6,039 nt of DNA. Origin: Methanolobus sp. UBA32. Lineage in GTDB: Archaea; Halobacteriota; Methanosarcinia; Methanosarcinales; Methanosarcinaceae. Positions 1 through 5,045 of the stretch are shown one piece after another. The stretch lies in the NCBI GenBank assembly GCA_002507205.1, contig DAZF01000046.1, positions 4,501 to 10,539 on the forward strand, in the 5' to 3' direction. Positions within the stretch are counted from its first letter, which is position 1. Every line of letters begins with the position of its first letter. A program made the position numbers and the translations under genes. The notes below the pieces were generated by a model. That model did not search any database, was not told the origin of the DNA, and saw nothing but the letters and a program-made list of their open reading frames with translations.

Positions 1-5
1 AATCA

Positions 6-12
6 CACCTCC
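6..12 (-). promoter_or_regulatory. Strong Shine-Dalgarno at the left edge, for a gene outside the window
   Basis: Read on the minus strand, positions 12 down to 6 are GGAGGTG, a near-perfect match to the archaeal anti-Shine-Dalgarno sequence. Only five bases (5 to 1) remain before the window ends, so a start codon would fall just outside the left edge. An A/T-rich stretch at about 33-44 (minus strand TTACATAATTAG) is a possible TATA element at a distance like that seen for other genes here. I infer a gene transcribed leftwards whose coding part is not visible, so its identity is unknown. Confidence 0.45.
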
Positions 13-71
13 CGCACCATATTCTTTTAGACTAATTATGTAATTACTTTTTTAACTCATAAGCCGAGAAG

Positions 72-93
72 TCTCCTTCCGTAAGGTGGGAGA
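72..93 (+). repeat. Left-end hairpin of the IS element
   Basis: Nine-base arms (72-80 and 85-93) enclose a GTAA tetraloop at 81-84. Pairing is continuous except for one T-T mismatch and one G-T pair. The GAAG just 5' of the stem matches the position of the guide tetranucleotide in IS608-type ends. The loop and foot are shared with the right-end hairpin, which supports both being transposase recognition structures in single-stranded DNA. Confidence 0.65.
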
Positions 94-144
94 TGAGGGG
101 CGTACTATCCGGATACAATGTTACTTAGTATTATTTCACAAAAA

Positions 145-170
145 CTATAAGTGTTGTAAAAACACTATAG
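145..170 (+). promoter_or_regulatory. Hairpin covering the tnpB ribosome-binding site
   Basis: The arms at 145-155 and 161-170 can form ten base pairs with one bulged A (150) and a five-base loop, GTAAA. The 3' arm ends inside the weak AGGA ribosome-binding site (169-172) that precedes the ATG codons at 174 and 177. If formed in mRNA it would hold back initiation at the natural tnpB start. The structure is visible in the sequence; its role in limiting TnpB is inference. Confidence 0.4.
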
Positions 171-176
171 GATATG

Positions 177-227
177 ATGCTTAAAGCCTATAAATACCGT
201 CTTTATCCAAATAAAGAACAACAATAA
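177..227 (+). pseudogene. tnpB: Detached N-terminus of TnpB, ended by an in-frame TAA
   Basis: Translation from ATG 177 gives MLKAYKYRLYPNKEQQ followed by TAA at 225-227. This is the classic TnpB N-terminus, and the same frame continues without shift into LFMQHIGACRFTYNWAL. A single-base change (for example from TTA, CAA, AAA or GAA) explains the stop. The lost segment corresponds to the first beta strand of the nucleic-acid-binding barrel (WED domain) in characterised TnpB proteins. The codon is TAA and not TAG, so pyrrolysine insertion, common in methylotrophic methanogens, cannot rescue it. Confidence 0.8.
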
Positions 228-233
228 CTTTTT

Positions 234-1295
234 ATGCAACATATCGGTGCATGTAGGTTTACGTACAATTGGGCTTTAGAACTAAAAATTAAAGCTTATG
301 AAACGGAAAAAAAGCATCTATCTAGGTTTGAATTACAAGAAATATTAGTAAAAGATTTGAAAGCAACACACGAATGGTTAAAGGATGTAAATTCTCAATC
401 ATTACTGAATTCACTTATCAATCTTGAATCAGCATTTACTAAAATTTTCCGTGAGAAAAAAGGATTTCCAAACTTCAAATCAAGAAAAAATCCTTTACAA
501 TCGTTCCAGATACCACAACATTATACTGTGGATTTTGAAACTAATACCATCAAACTTCCAAAAATAAAGCAACCCATTAAAGCTAAATTGCATAGGAAAT
601 TTGAAGGTAAACTTAAAACTGTAACTGTTTCCAGAACACCAACAGGAAAATTCTATATTAGTATTCTTGTTGATAATGAAGAAGAAATGCCCGACAAACA
701 ATATTTCGATGATAATTCGACTATTGGTATCGATGTAGGGATAAAAGATTTCGCTATTTTTTCAAATGGTGAGAAAATAGATAATCCAAAATATCTAAGA
801 AACAGTATGTTACGCCTTAAAATTCTACAAAAAAGATTGTCTAAAAAACAAAAAGGCTCGAAAAACAGAGCGAATGCACGTTTAGCGGTTTCAAAACTTC
901 ATGAGAAAATAAGCAACCAAAGAGCAGATTTCTTGCACAAAACATCTTCTAAGATCATAAGCGAGAACCAAGCAATAGTAATAGAATCTCTCAATGTTTC
1001 AGGTATGCTTAAAAATCATTGTTTAGCTCAATCTATAAGCGATGTTTCATGGAGTATGTTCTTCAATCAATTAGAGTATAAAGCCGAATGGTACGGAAAA
1101 AACTTATTAAAAATAGGACGTTTTGAACCATCTACAAAAATATGTAATTATTGTGGTTTTCATAACAAAGACCTAACGTTAGCAGATAGAGAATGGCAAT
1201 GTCCTGATTGTATAACCATACACGACAGAGACATTAATGCCGCTATCAATATTAAAAAATTCGCATTACAAAATCAAAATCTAATAATCATTTGA
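234..1295 (+). CDS. tnpB: RNA-guided endonuclease TnpB, N-terminally truncated
   Basis: TnpB proteins of IS200/IS605 elements are RuvC nucleases guided by an omega-RNA made from the element's right end. The open part here codes for 353 residues from ATG 234. Residue numbers below use that start. The RuvC motifs are intact: GIDVG with Asp167, IESLNV with Glu251, and HDRDINAA with Asp331/Asp333. A zinc finger is formed by Cys304, Cys307, Cys323 and Cys326. A basic helical stretch (about 195-225) precedes the second motif, as in the family. The natural start is at 177, cut off by TAA 225-227, and ATG 234 is only a possible re-initiation site with no clear ribosome-binding site. The protein would lack about 19 N-terminal residues and may not bind its RNA. 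The gene is richer in A/T than its neighbours, as expected for transferred DNA. The family call is very secure; activity is doubtful. Confidence 0.9.
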   Translation: MQHIGACRFTYNWALELKIKAYETEKKHLSRFELQEILVKDLKATHEWLKDVNSQSLLNSLINLESAFTKIFREKKGFPNFKSRKNPLQSFQIPQHYTVDFETNTIKLPKIKQPIKAKLHRKFEGKLKTVTVSRTPTGKFYISILVDNEEEMPDKQYFDDNSTIGIDVGIKDFAIFSNGEKIDNPKYLRNSMLRLKILQKRLSKKQKGSKNRANARLAVSKLHEKISNQRADFLHKTSSKIISENQAIVIESLNVSGMLKNHCLAQSISDVSWSMFFNQLEYKAEWYGKNLLKIGRFEPSTKICNYCGFHNKDLTLADREWQCPDCITIHDRDINAAINIKKFALQNQNLIII

Positions 1296-1407
1296 GACAC
1301 CCTCGGAACGAGGGGAAGAGCCTGTGGACTTGCTTCCGATGGGAAGGAGAATGAAGCAGGAAGCTCCATGCGTAAGCGTGGAGTAGTTCACTTAATGTTG
1401 ATATCTT
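1296..1407 (+). ncRNA. Predicted omega-RNA (reRNA) scaffold and guide at the element right end
   Basis: Immediately after the tnpB stop three hairpins follow in tight succession. The first has arms 1300-1305 and 1309-1314 and a GAA loop. The second has arms 1329-1336 and 1353-1360, competing with a smaller stem at 1333-1346. The third has arms 1364-1371 and 1376-1383 and a GTAA loop. The element then ends at TTCAC (1387-1391). In TnpB systems the RNA overlaps the 3' end of tnpB, ends at the element boundary, and uses about 16-20 nt of adjoining host sequence as guide. That guide would begin at 1392 (TTAATGTTGATATCTT). The true 5' end probably lies inside tnpB and cannot be fixed here. Structure is seen; expression is inferred. 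Confidence 0.6.
1364..1383 (+). repeat. Right-end hairpin of the IS element
   Basis: This is a fully paired eight-base stem (one G-T pair) closed by a GTAA tetraloop at 1372-1375. GAAG lies at its 5' foot and TAGTTCAC follows its 3' foot up to the predicted element end. It matches the left-end hairpin in loop, foot sequence and the CTCC/GGAG core. In DNA it would serve as the transposase recognition hairpin; in RNA it is the last scaffold stem before the guide. Confidence 0.7.
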
Positions 1408-1442
1408 CTGTTAACTCCAGAAGATTTACTAATAACTTCAAA

Positions 1443-1490
1443 GCATATAGGCTAAGACCTGTAAAGTTAGTATACACATCAATTTCGGAG
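1443..1490 (+). promoter_or_regulatory. Candidate promoter and ribosome-binding site of the HD-domain gene
   Basis: GCATATAG at 1443-1450 resembles a weak archaeal TATA box with purine-rich bases before it. It predicts transcription starting near 1473 and a leader of about 26 nt. That leader contains GGAG at 1487-1490, eight bases before ATG 1499. The promoter lies wholly downstream of the inserted element, so the gene may have kept its own core promoter. An imperfect inverted repeat (1427-1438 with 1464-1472) brackets the TATA element. Confidence 0.4.
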
Positions 1491-1498
1491 TTATCATC

Positions 1499-2362
1499 AT
1501 GAAAATACGTGAGCTTATCAGCCAGCATTCTACCAGCACTGAAAAAAAAGGAAACGGAATTACCATCTATACGATTAATGTTTCCGAACCTATAGAAACA
1601 CCCGAACTATTCAGCTATCTGGACTTCATATCCGAGGAACCTTCCAGAAGAATCTGGATCAGTGACCAATACAGGATGATAGTAACAGAGATCGATGGCG
1701 AACTAACCGTTTACGAACATGTGAGGCTGGCAAACTACAGAATACAGTTAGATGGTCTCAAGGAAAAATACGAAGACGAAAATGAGAAGGGTTTGCAAGA
1801 ACTTGCTGATGCATTTACGTTCGCCAGTGATGAACACAAGAATGGTGTAAGGAAGTCAGGTACTCCATACATATCACATCCAATGGATGTAGCATCCATC
1901 CTTCTCAAAGAAAATGCATCATATGAACTTGTTATGGCCGGATTACTACATGACATCGTTGAAGATACTGACGTTGATATTGCAACAATATCTAGAAAAT
2001 ATGGGCAGCAGGTTGCTGATTACGTGGACGCTGTTACCGAACCTGAAGAGCTCAGGCAGCCTGCTACTGGCGACAAGGCACAAAACTGGAAAGAACGGAA
2101 GGAATATACGATCAGGAAGATGGGTAAGGCAAACAGCGAGATAAAACTCCTCTCATGTGCAGACAAACTCGCCAATATCAGGGACCTTATCAGCGATATA
2201 AGGATGGAAGGAGAACGGTTTTGGGACAAGTTCAATGCGCCTAAGGAAGAACAGGAATGGTACTACCGCACAATGCTGGATACTTTTGCTGCAGGTCCCC
2301 AGAATATCGCACAGACCCGTGCCTTCCGTGATTTCAAGGAATGTGTGGAAGAGCTGTTCTGA
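1499..2362 (+). CDS. HD-domain phosphohydrolase, RelA/SpoT-hydrolase (MESH1) type
   Basis: This is a 287-residue protein whose second half matches the metal-dependent hydrolase half of RelA/SpoT and the stand-alone MESH1/SAH enzymes. Visible motifs are RKSGTPYISHP with His127, HDIVEDT with His151-Asp152 and Glu155-Asp156, and ADKLANIRD with Asp222, Asn226 and Asp229. Together these give the expected metal ligands and catalytic acids. No nucleotidyltransferase (synthetase), TGS or ACT domain follows. Residues 1-90 form an unrecognised N-terminal domain with alternating strands, and I assign it no function. The family removes the 3'-pyrophosphate from (p)ppGpp or, for human MESH1, dephosphorylates NADPH. 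The substrate in an archaeon, where alarmone synthetases are rare, is open. The start at ATG 1499 is supported by GGAG eight bases upstream. The gene stands alone, between the element and the convergent uppS. The domain is secure, the substrate is not. Confidence 0.9.
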   Translation: MKIRELISQHSTSTEKKGNGITIYTINVSEPIETPELFSYLDFISEEPSRRIWISDQYRMIVTEIDGELTVYEHVRLANYRIQLDGLKEKYEDENEKGLQELADAFTFASDEHKNGVRKSGTPYISHPMDVASILLKENASYELVMAGLLHDIVEDTDVDIATISRKYGQQVADYVDAVTEPEELRQPATGDKAQNWKERKEYTIRKMGKANSEIKLLSCADKLANIRDLISDIRMEGERFWDKFNAPKEEQEWYYRTMLDTFAAGPQNIAQTRAFRDFKECVEELF

Positions 2363-2372
2363 ATTGAGGCCT

Positions 2373-2400
2373 GCTCTCCGTATAACGGACAGCTTCTTGT
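2373..2400 (+). terminator. Hairpin terminator candidate after the HD-domain gene
   Basis: Ten bases after the stop codon, arms 2373-2381 and 2385-2393 pair with one C-C mismatch around an ATA loop (core TCCGT/ACGGA). T-rich sequence follows (TTCTTGT, then further T runs to about 2412). This fits transcript termination between two convergent genes. Confidence 0.45.
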
Positions 2401-2487
2401 AAGCAACCTTCTTAGCTCCTGAATATTTCAACCTGGTGGAATCTCTTTGTTTCAAGCAATTCATGATCCTGATCTGACAGTTTACTC

Positions 2488-2509
2488 CTAAATAAAAAAA
2501 GAAAGAAGG
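2488..2509 (-). terminator. Oligo-T terminator after uppS
   Basis: Read on the minus strand directly after the uppS stop codon, the DNA is TTCTTTCTTTTTTTATTTAG, including a run of seven T. Archaeal RNA polymerase typically terminates at such T runs without needing a hairpin, and none is evident here. It also separates uppS from the opposing HD-domain gene. Confidence 0.6.
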
Positions 2510-2510
2510 T

Positions 2511-3392
2511 TCAGTTCTTTACTTTAGCGTGATGCCTTACTTCTTCGATCTCCGCCTTTCCAAGAGCTTTCAGAAAATGTGCAGCACGAATAGTTGTATG
2601 CATTCTTTTTTCCTTCATACGGGCCTGATATACGCGTATAGAGCGAAGAAAATCTATCTTCCTGAACTCCGGCCAGAAAGGTGCGCAGAAATATGCCGCA
2701 CATTCGCTTCCATTGGCCTGCCATGGGAGAAAATTGGATACTCTTTCATCTCCGCCTGTGCGTATGATCAGGTCTACATCGGGCAATGCTGACCCTCCTG
2801 ATGGATACAGGTGATTGGATATGGTATCTTCATTGATATCTTCCGGTTCCAGCTCACCCGCTTCAACCTTGCTGGCAATCTCCCGCACCGCCTGGACTAT
2901 TTCCTGTCTGCCTCCATATGCGATTGCTACGTTGAGATTGAACTTATCGTATACTGATGTTGCCAGTTCAACATTTTTTATGGAATCGCGGAGGGATTCA
3001 GGTAATTTCTCAATATCGCCGATGGCATGAACTCTCATCTTTCTTTCATGCGTTCTTTCATCTACGACGATCTCATCGAATTTAAGCCGGATGAGGTCGA
3101 AGAGTTTATCTTTCTCATCATCGGACCGATTGAAATTCTCAGTCGAAAAAGCGTATATCGTAAGGTACTCTATTCCCAGCTCGGAGGACCATTCCATTAC
3201 TTTTTCAGTAACATTAGCTCCTATGCGGTGTCCAAATGATGTCATCTGGCCAAACTTACGTGCATACCTTCGGTTTCCATCCATTATGATGGCCACGTGC
3301 CTTGGAACATCTGCATTTAGAACTTCCTGCGTAAGCAGGCGTTCATATCCTTTGTAGAATATTCGGGGTATACGTCTTAGTATGAGTGACAC
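2511..3392 (-). CDS. uppS: Cis-prenyltransferase (polyprenyl diphosphate synthase)
   Basis: The enzyme condenses isopentenyl diphosphate onto an allylic primer in cis to give the long polyprenyl diphosphate that becomes the lipid carrier for protein and surface glycosylation. It works at the cytoplasmic face of the membrane. All family motifs are visible in the 293 residues: [10 protein letters not shown] with catalytic Asp38, [18 protein letters not shown] (about 78-89), and [15 protein letters not shown] (about 211-225). The last carries the diphosphate-binding Arg and Ser and is followed by [14 protein letters not shown]. The GGDER form of the last motif and the NGSECAAYF stretch are typical of archaeal members. 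The start is GTG at 3392, the first in-frame codon after an upstream TAA with no internal ATG before the active site, and its TATA spacing suggests a leaderless message. Chain length cannot be read from sequence. Confidence 0.95.
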   Translation of the reverse strand: MSLILRRIPRIFYKGYERLLTQEVLNADVPRHVAIIMDGNRRYARKFGQMTSFGHRIGANVTEKVMEWSSELGIEYLTIYAFSTENFNRSDDEKDKLFDLIRLKFDEIVVDERTHERKMRVHAIGDIEKLPESLRDSIKNVELATSVYDKFNLNVAIAYGGRQEIVQAVREIASKVEAGELEPEDINEDTISNHLYPSGGSALPDVDLIIRTGGDERVSNFLPWQANGSECAAYFCAPFWPEFRKIDFLRSIRVYQARMKEKRMHTTIRAAHFLKALGKAEIEEVRHHAKVKN

Positions 3393-3393
3393 T

Positions 3394-3424
3394 CCCGTGC
3401 ATTAAGTGCGGGTATAGTTTCTTT
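3394..3424 (-). promoter_or_regulatory. Promoter and start-site hairpin of uppS
   Basis: On the minus strand a purine-rich stretch (GAAAGAAAC) leads into ACTATA, which matches plus-strand positions 3413-3420. It is centred about 24 nt before the GTG start, the distance expected for a leaderless transcript. Between box and start, CCCG/CGGG arms (3412-3409 and 3397-3394) with inner GCA/TGC pairing form a small hairpin that touches the start codon. If the message starts upstream of it, the hairpin would cover the only GGGAG-like sequence. Confidence 0.4.
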
Positions 3425-3433
3425 CTAAATTGT

Positions 3434-3458
3434 GAAACCTTTCAAATACGAAAAAGAA
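3434..3458 (-). terminator. Oligo-T terminator candidate after the DUF2551-like gene
   Basis: On the minus strand, 12 to 36 bases after the stop of the 107-residue protein, the sequence is ATTCTTTTTCGTATTTG, with a run of five T and further T clusters. It lies before the uppS promoter and would separate the two co-oriented genes. Confidence 0.4.
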
Positions 3459-3469
3459 TGTGGGGGATA

Positions 3470-3793
3470 TCAATAATTGTCAAGAACGGTTCTTACAATA
3501 TCCCTGTAATCTTCCTTTAGCAGGTATATATTGTGATCTCCGGTGACATCTATACTCAGGATTCCCAGCCTGGTGTTCATGAGGCCTACCATTGCGGAGA
3601 CACCTCTGTAACTCACGTCAAAATCCGTATTATGAAGATGCTCGTACACGTCACCTGTAGTGAATTTACCACCGTTAAGGAACAATTTCAGTACTACTTT
3701 CCGTATACCAGTATCATCGCGACTAAGATATTTTATTAGTCTTTCTCTTACTCGCTCTTCAATCGTTTCCAGTACAAACACCTCTTTCTTCAA
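3470..3793 (-). CDS. DUF2551-like small methanogen protein, putative winged-helix fold
   Basis: This protein of up to 107 residues resembles the DUF2551 family known from methanogens, for which I know no established function. The body reads IEERVRERLIKYLSRDDTG, then a helix-rich segment (VLKLFLNGGKFTTGDVYEHL) and VSYRGVSAMVGLMNTRLGIL, ending with a strand and helix (YLLKEDYRDIVRTVL). The helix pattern with GDVYEHL and a recognition-like VSYRGVSAMV is compatible with a winged-helix DNA-binding fold; that is inference. There are no cysteines or membrane segments. The start is uncertain: TTG 3793 gives the longest frame but has no ribosome-binding site. GTG 3781 lies inside GAGGTG, and CTG 3772 lies six bases after GAGGTG, the same spacing as in the flavin-reductase gene here. 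Reality of the gene is well supported; function is not. Confidence 0.8.
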   Translation of the reverse strand: MKKEVFVLETIEERVRERLIKYLSRDDTGIRKVVLKLFLNGGKFTTGDVYEHLHNTDFDVSYRGVSAMVGLMNTRLGILSIDVTGDHNIYLLKEDYRDIVRTVLDNY

Positions 3794-3798
3794 TATGT

Positions 3799-3833
3799 TA
3801 TTTTATCTTATAAAACTATTTATTTGAAATAGT
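3799..3833 (-). promoter_or_regulatory. Promoter and palindrome upstream of the DUF2551-like gene
   Basis: On the minus strand TTTTATAAG (3815-3807) is a good archaeal TATA box, predicting transcription starting near 3785. Directly upstream is a perfect inverted repeat with arms 3815-3821 and 3827-3833 (ACTATTT and AAATAGT) separated by five bases. Its inner edge touches the TATA box, where it would overlap the BRE. It is placed like an operator for a regulator that blocks or helps TFB/TBP loading. It could alternatively be a weak 3' structure of the upstream radical SAM gene. Confidence 0.5.
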
Positions 3834-3899
3834 CTTAAAATCCCTATTGGATATGGAAATTGTACCATCTATATCATTCTCCCATATATATTTTAGCTT

Positions 3900-4955
3900 T
3901 TACAGGGGTATCTTCTCAACAATTAATCCATCTGCGAGCGGATATCTTTCAAGAATGTACAATTTTCTTATCGGACTCCTGATGGATTCTGCAATTTCCT
4001 CCAGTATCCACCAGGCAATATCTATTCCATCTGCAGTGGTTTCCATCATTTCAGGCGGAACTTCCATCTGCAATAGTTCATTACTTACAGTTTTTAGATC
4101 GTCATTCACAGCACATTCGATGTGCCCGTAAAATATGGTGCCGTCCTCGCTTATCTCATCAAAGGGACGCGCCGTGTTCTCTGCAATGCGTATAAGCCTT
4201 TTTCGAAGTTGTACAGCATCTTTGTAACTTGATGAGCAGAAGTGTATCTTTTCACAAGCCGGGGCAATTTCAGCCGCATATTCCTCAGAGCCGATAACTG
4301 CATTTGATACATCATCTCTCAGGGTATAACCTTTTGCTTTCATCGCATCAGTATTTGTATCAGAGAATTCCAATTCATTAAGGTTAATGAAGCATCCTGC
4401 CTTATCTGCAAAAAGTGCCACATTTTCAGCACCCCTGATCGAAGGTATCTCTATCCCTGCTTCCATTCCCAGTTCTTTTGCAAAGGCTATTGAACCTGCA
4501 TAGCTGGTGTCGTCCATTCTGTCCCACAGTTCCACAGGCGGGTGGAATCTGATTTCATCAAGTCCTGCTTCAGCCAGTTCTTTTAGCATTTCCCTGTCTG
4601 GTGCAATAGACGTATAGATGTGTATATGATGCTGCGGGCCGAACTCAGTTTTCAGTAATTTAATATAATGGATTACATTCTCCTTTTTTAGAAGAGGCTC
4701 TCCACCGGTAATTCCTGTCCCAAGTGCATCCATTTGCCTGACTTCTTCAAATATATCTTTGTCAGAAAGGACCTTCCGTTCATTAGCATACGTAGCATCA
4801 GTGCGCCTCTCATCTGAAACAGGACAATAGAAACAATCCTTCGGGCAGATCCCTGTAATAAAAAGGACCATCTTTGCTCCCTGCTGGCAGAGTTTGCAGC
4901 CATCTGAAAGAAAAGAATAGAAAGAACCTGCTTCACCTTGAATTATTTCACTCAT
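3900..4955 (-). CDS. Radical SAM protein, COG2108 type (PflA-related, uncharacterised)
   Basis: This is a 351-residue radical SAM enzyme. The cluster motif is CPKDCFYC (Cys37, Cys41, Cys44), binding a 4Fe-4S cluster that cleaves S-adenosylmethionine. It is followed by the SAM-contacting TGITGGEPLL (about 79-88) and IRFHPP near 135-140. An N-terminal CKLC pair (Cys20, Cys23) just before the motif, and a later CSSSYKDAVQLR stretch near 240-251, are characteristic of archaeal proteins described as related to pyruvate formate-lyase activating enzyme (COG2108). Further cysteines near 188, 234 and 281 could bind a second cluster. No substrate is known to me. ATG 4955 is preceded by a TATA box 27 nt away, so the message is probably leaderless. 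It diverges from a small ferredoxin gene that could supply electrons (inference). The radical SAM call is very secure. Confidence 0.92.
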   Translation of the reverse strand: MSEIIQGEAGSFYSFLSDGCKLCQQGAKMVLFITGICPKDCFYCPVSDERRTDATYANERKVLSDKDIFEEVRQMDALGTGITGGEPLLKKENVIHYIKLLKTEFGPQHHIHIYTSIAPDREMLKELAEAGLDEIRFHPPVELWDRMDDTSYAGSIAFAKELGMEAGIEIPSIRGAENVALFADKAGCFINLNELEFSDTNTDAMKAKGYTLRDDVSNAVIGSEEYAAEIAPACEKIHFCSSSYKDAVQLRKRLIRIAENTARPFDEISEDGTIFYGHIECAVNDDLKTVSNELLQMEVPPEMMETTADGIDIAWWILEEIAESIRSPIRKLYILERYPLADGLIVEKIPL

Positions 4956-5045
4956 TCAGGTTTCCTATAACCTGCAGGTATATAAGGCTATTTTATTTCT
5001 CTATATCCGAACTCTTATTTACAATCTAAGCAATAATCAGTTCCA
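4956..5045. promoter_or_regulatory. Divergent promoter region of the radical SAM and ferredoxin genes
   Basis: This is a 90 bp intergenic region. For the radical SAM gene the minus strand has CTTATATA (4986-4979), 27 nt from its ATG, indicating a leaderless start. For the ferredoxin, CTTATTTA (5013-5020) lies about 28 nt from ATG 5046, again fitting a leaderless start; CTATAT near 5001-5006 is an alternative. Neither gene has a convincing ribosome-binding site. Between the radical SAM TATA box and its ATG are three CAGGT/ACCTG units: CAGGTT at 4957-4962 and the palindrome ACCTGCAGGT at 4970-4979. The first and second form an inverted repeat with a six-base gap. They are placed where a repressor would block initiation. 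Confidence 0.5.

Larger units (their letters stand above)
61..1391 (+). mobile_element. IS200/IS605-family (IS1341-like) element with tnpB only
   Basis: A single tnpB gene is flanked by subterminal hairpins typical of IS200/IS605 elements, and no Y1 tyrosine transposase (tnpA) is present. The left hairpin (72-93) and right hairpin (1364-1383) both have a GTAA loop and both carry GAAG at the 5' foot of the stem (68-71 and 1360-1363). In IS608, such a foot tetranucleotide pairs with the cleavage site. GAAG would fit TCAC, and the sequence just after the right hairpin ends in TCAC at 1388-1391, so the right boundary is set there. On the left the best counterpart is TCAT at 57-60, which puts the first element base at 61; that boundary is less certain. 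Lacking tnpA and with tnpB interrupted, the element should be non-autonomous and decaying. It could alternatively start a little upstream. Confidence 0.7.

Noticed and set aside
106..115. Ten-base palindrome TATCCGGATA upstream of tnpB
   Set aside because: It is a short perfect palindrome with no spacing, repeat partner or gene-linked position that would support a binding site; it could be chance.
225..227. Possible recoding of the tnpB stop as pyrrolysine
   Set aside because: Pyrrolysine is inserted at UAG; this codon is UAA, so recoding by that route does not apply.
1296..1391. Right-end hairpins as a simple rho-independent terminator of tnpB
   Set aside because: The hairpins lack a T run after them and match the arrangement of an element end with a guide RNA scaffold.
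3847..4131. Plus-strand frame of 94 codons opposite the radical SAM gene
   Set aside because: It lies almost entirely antisense to a gene with clear family motifs and shows no recognisable protein features; the same holds for the other frames opposite uppS, the HD gene and the flavin reductase.
2511..4955. A single operon of radical SAM, DUF2551-like and uppS genes
   Set aside because: Gaps of 106 and 77 bases each contain a plausible TATA box, and the second also has T-run terminator sequence, so separate transcription is more likely.
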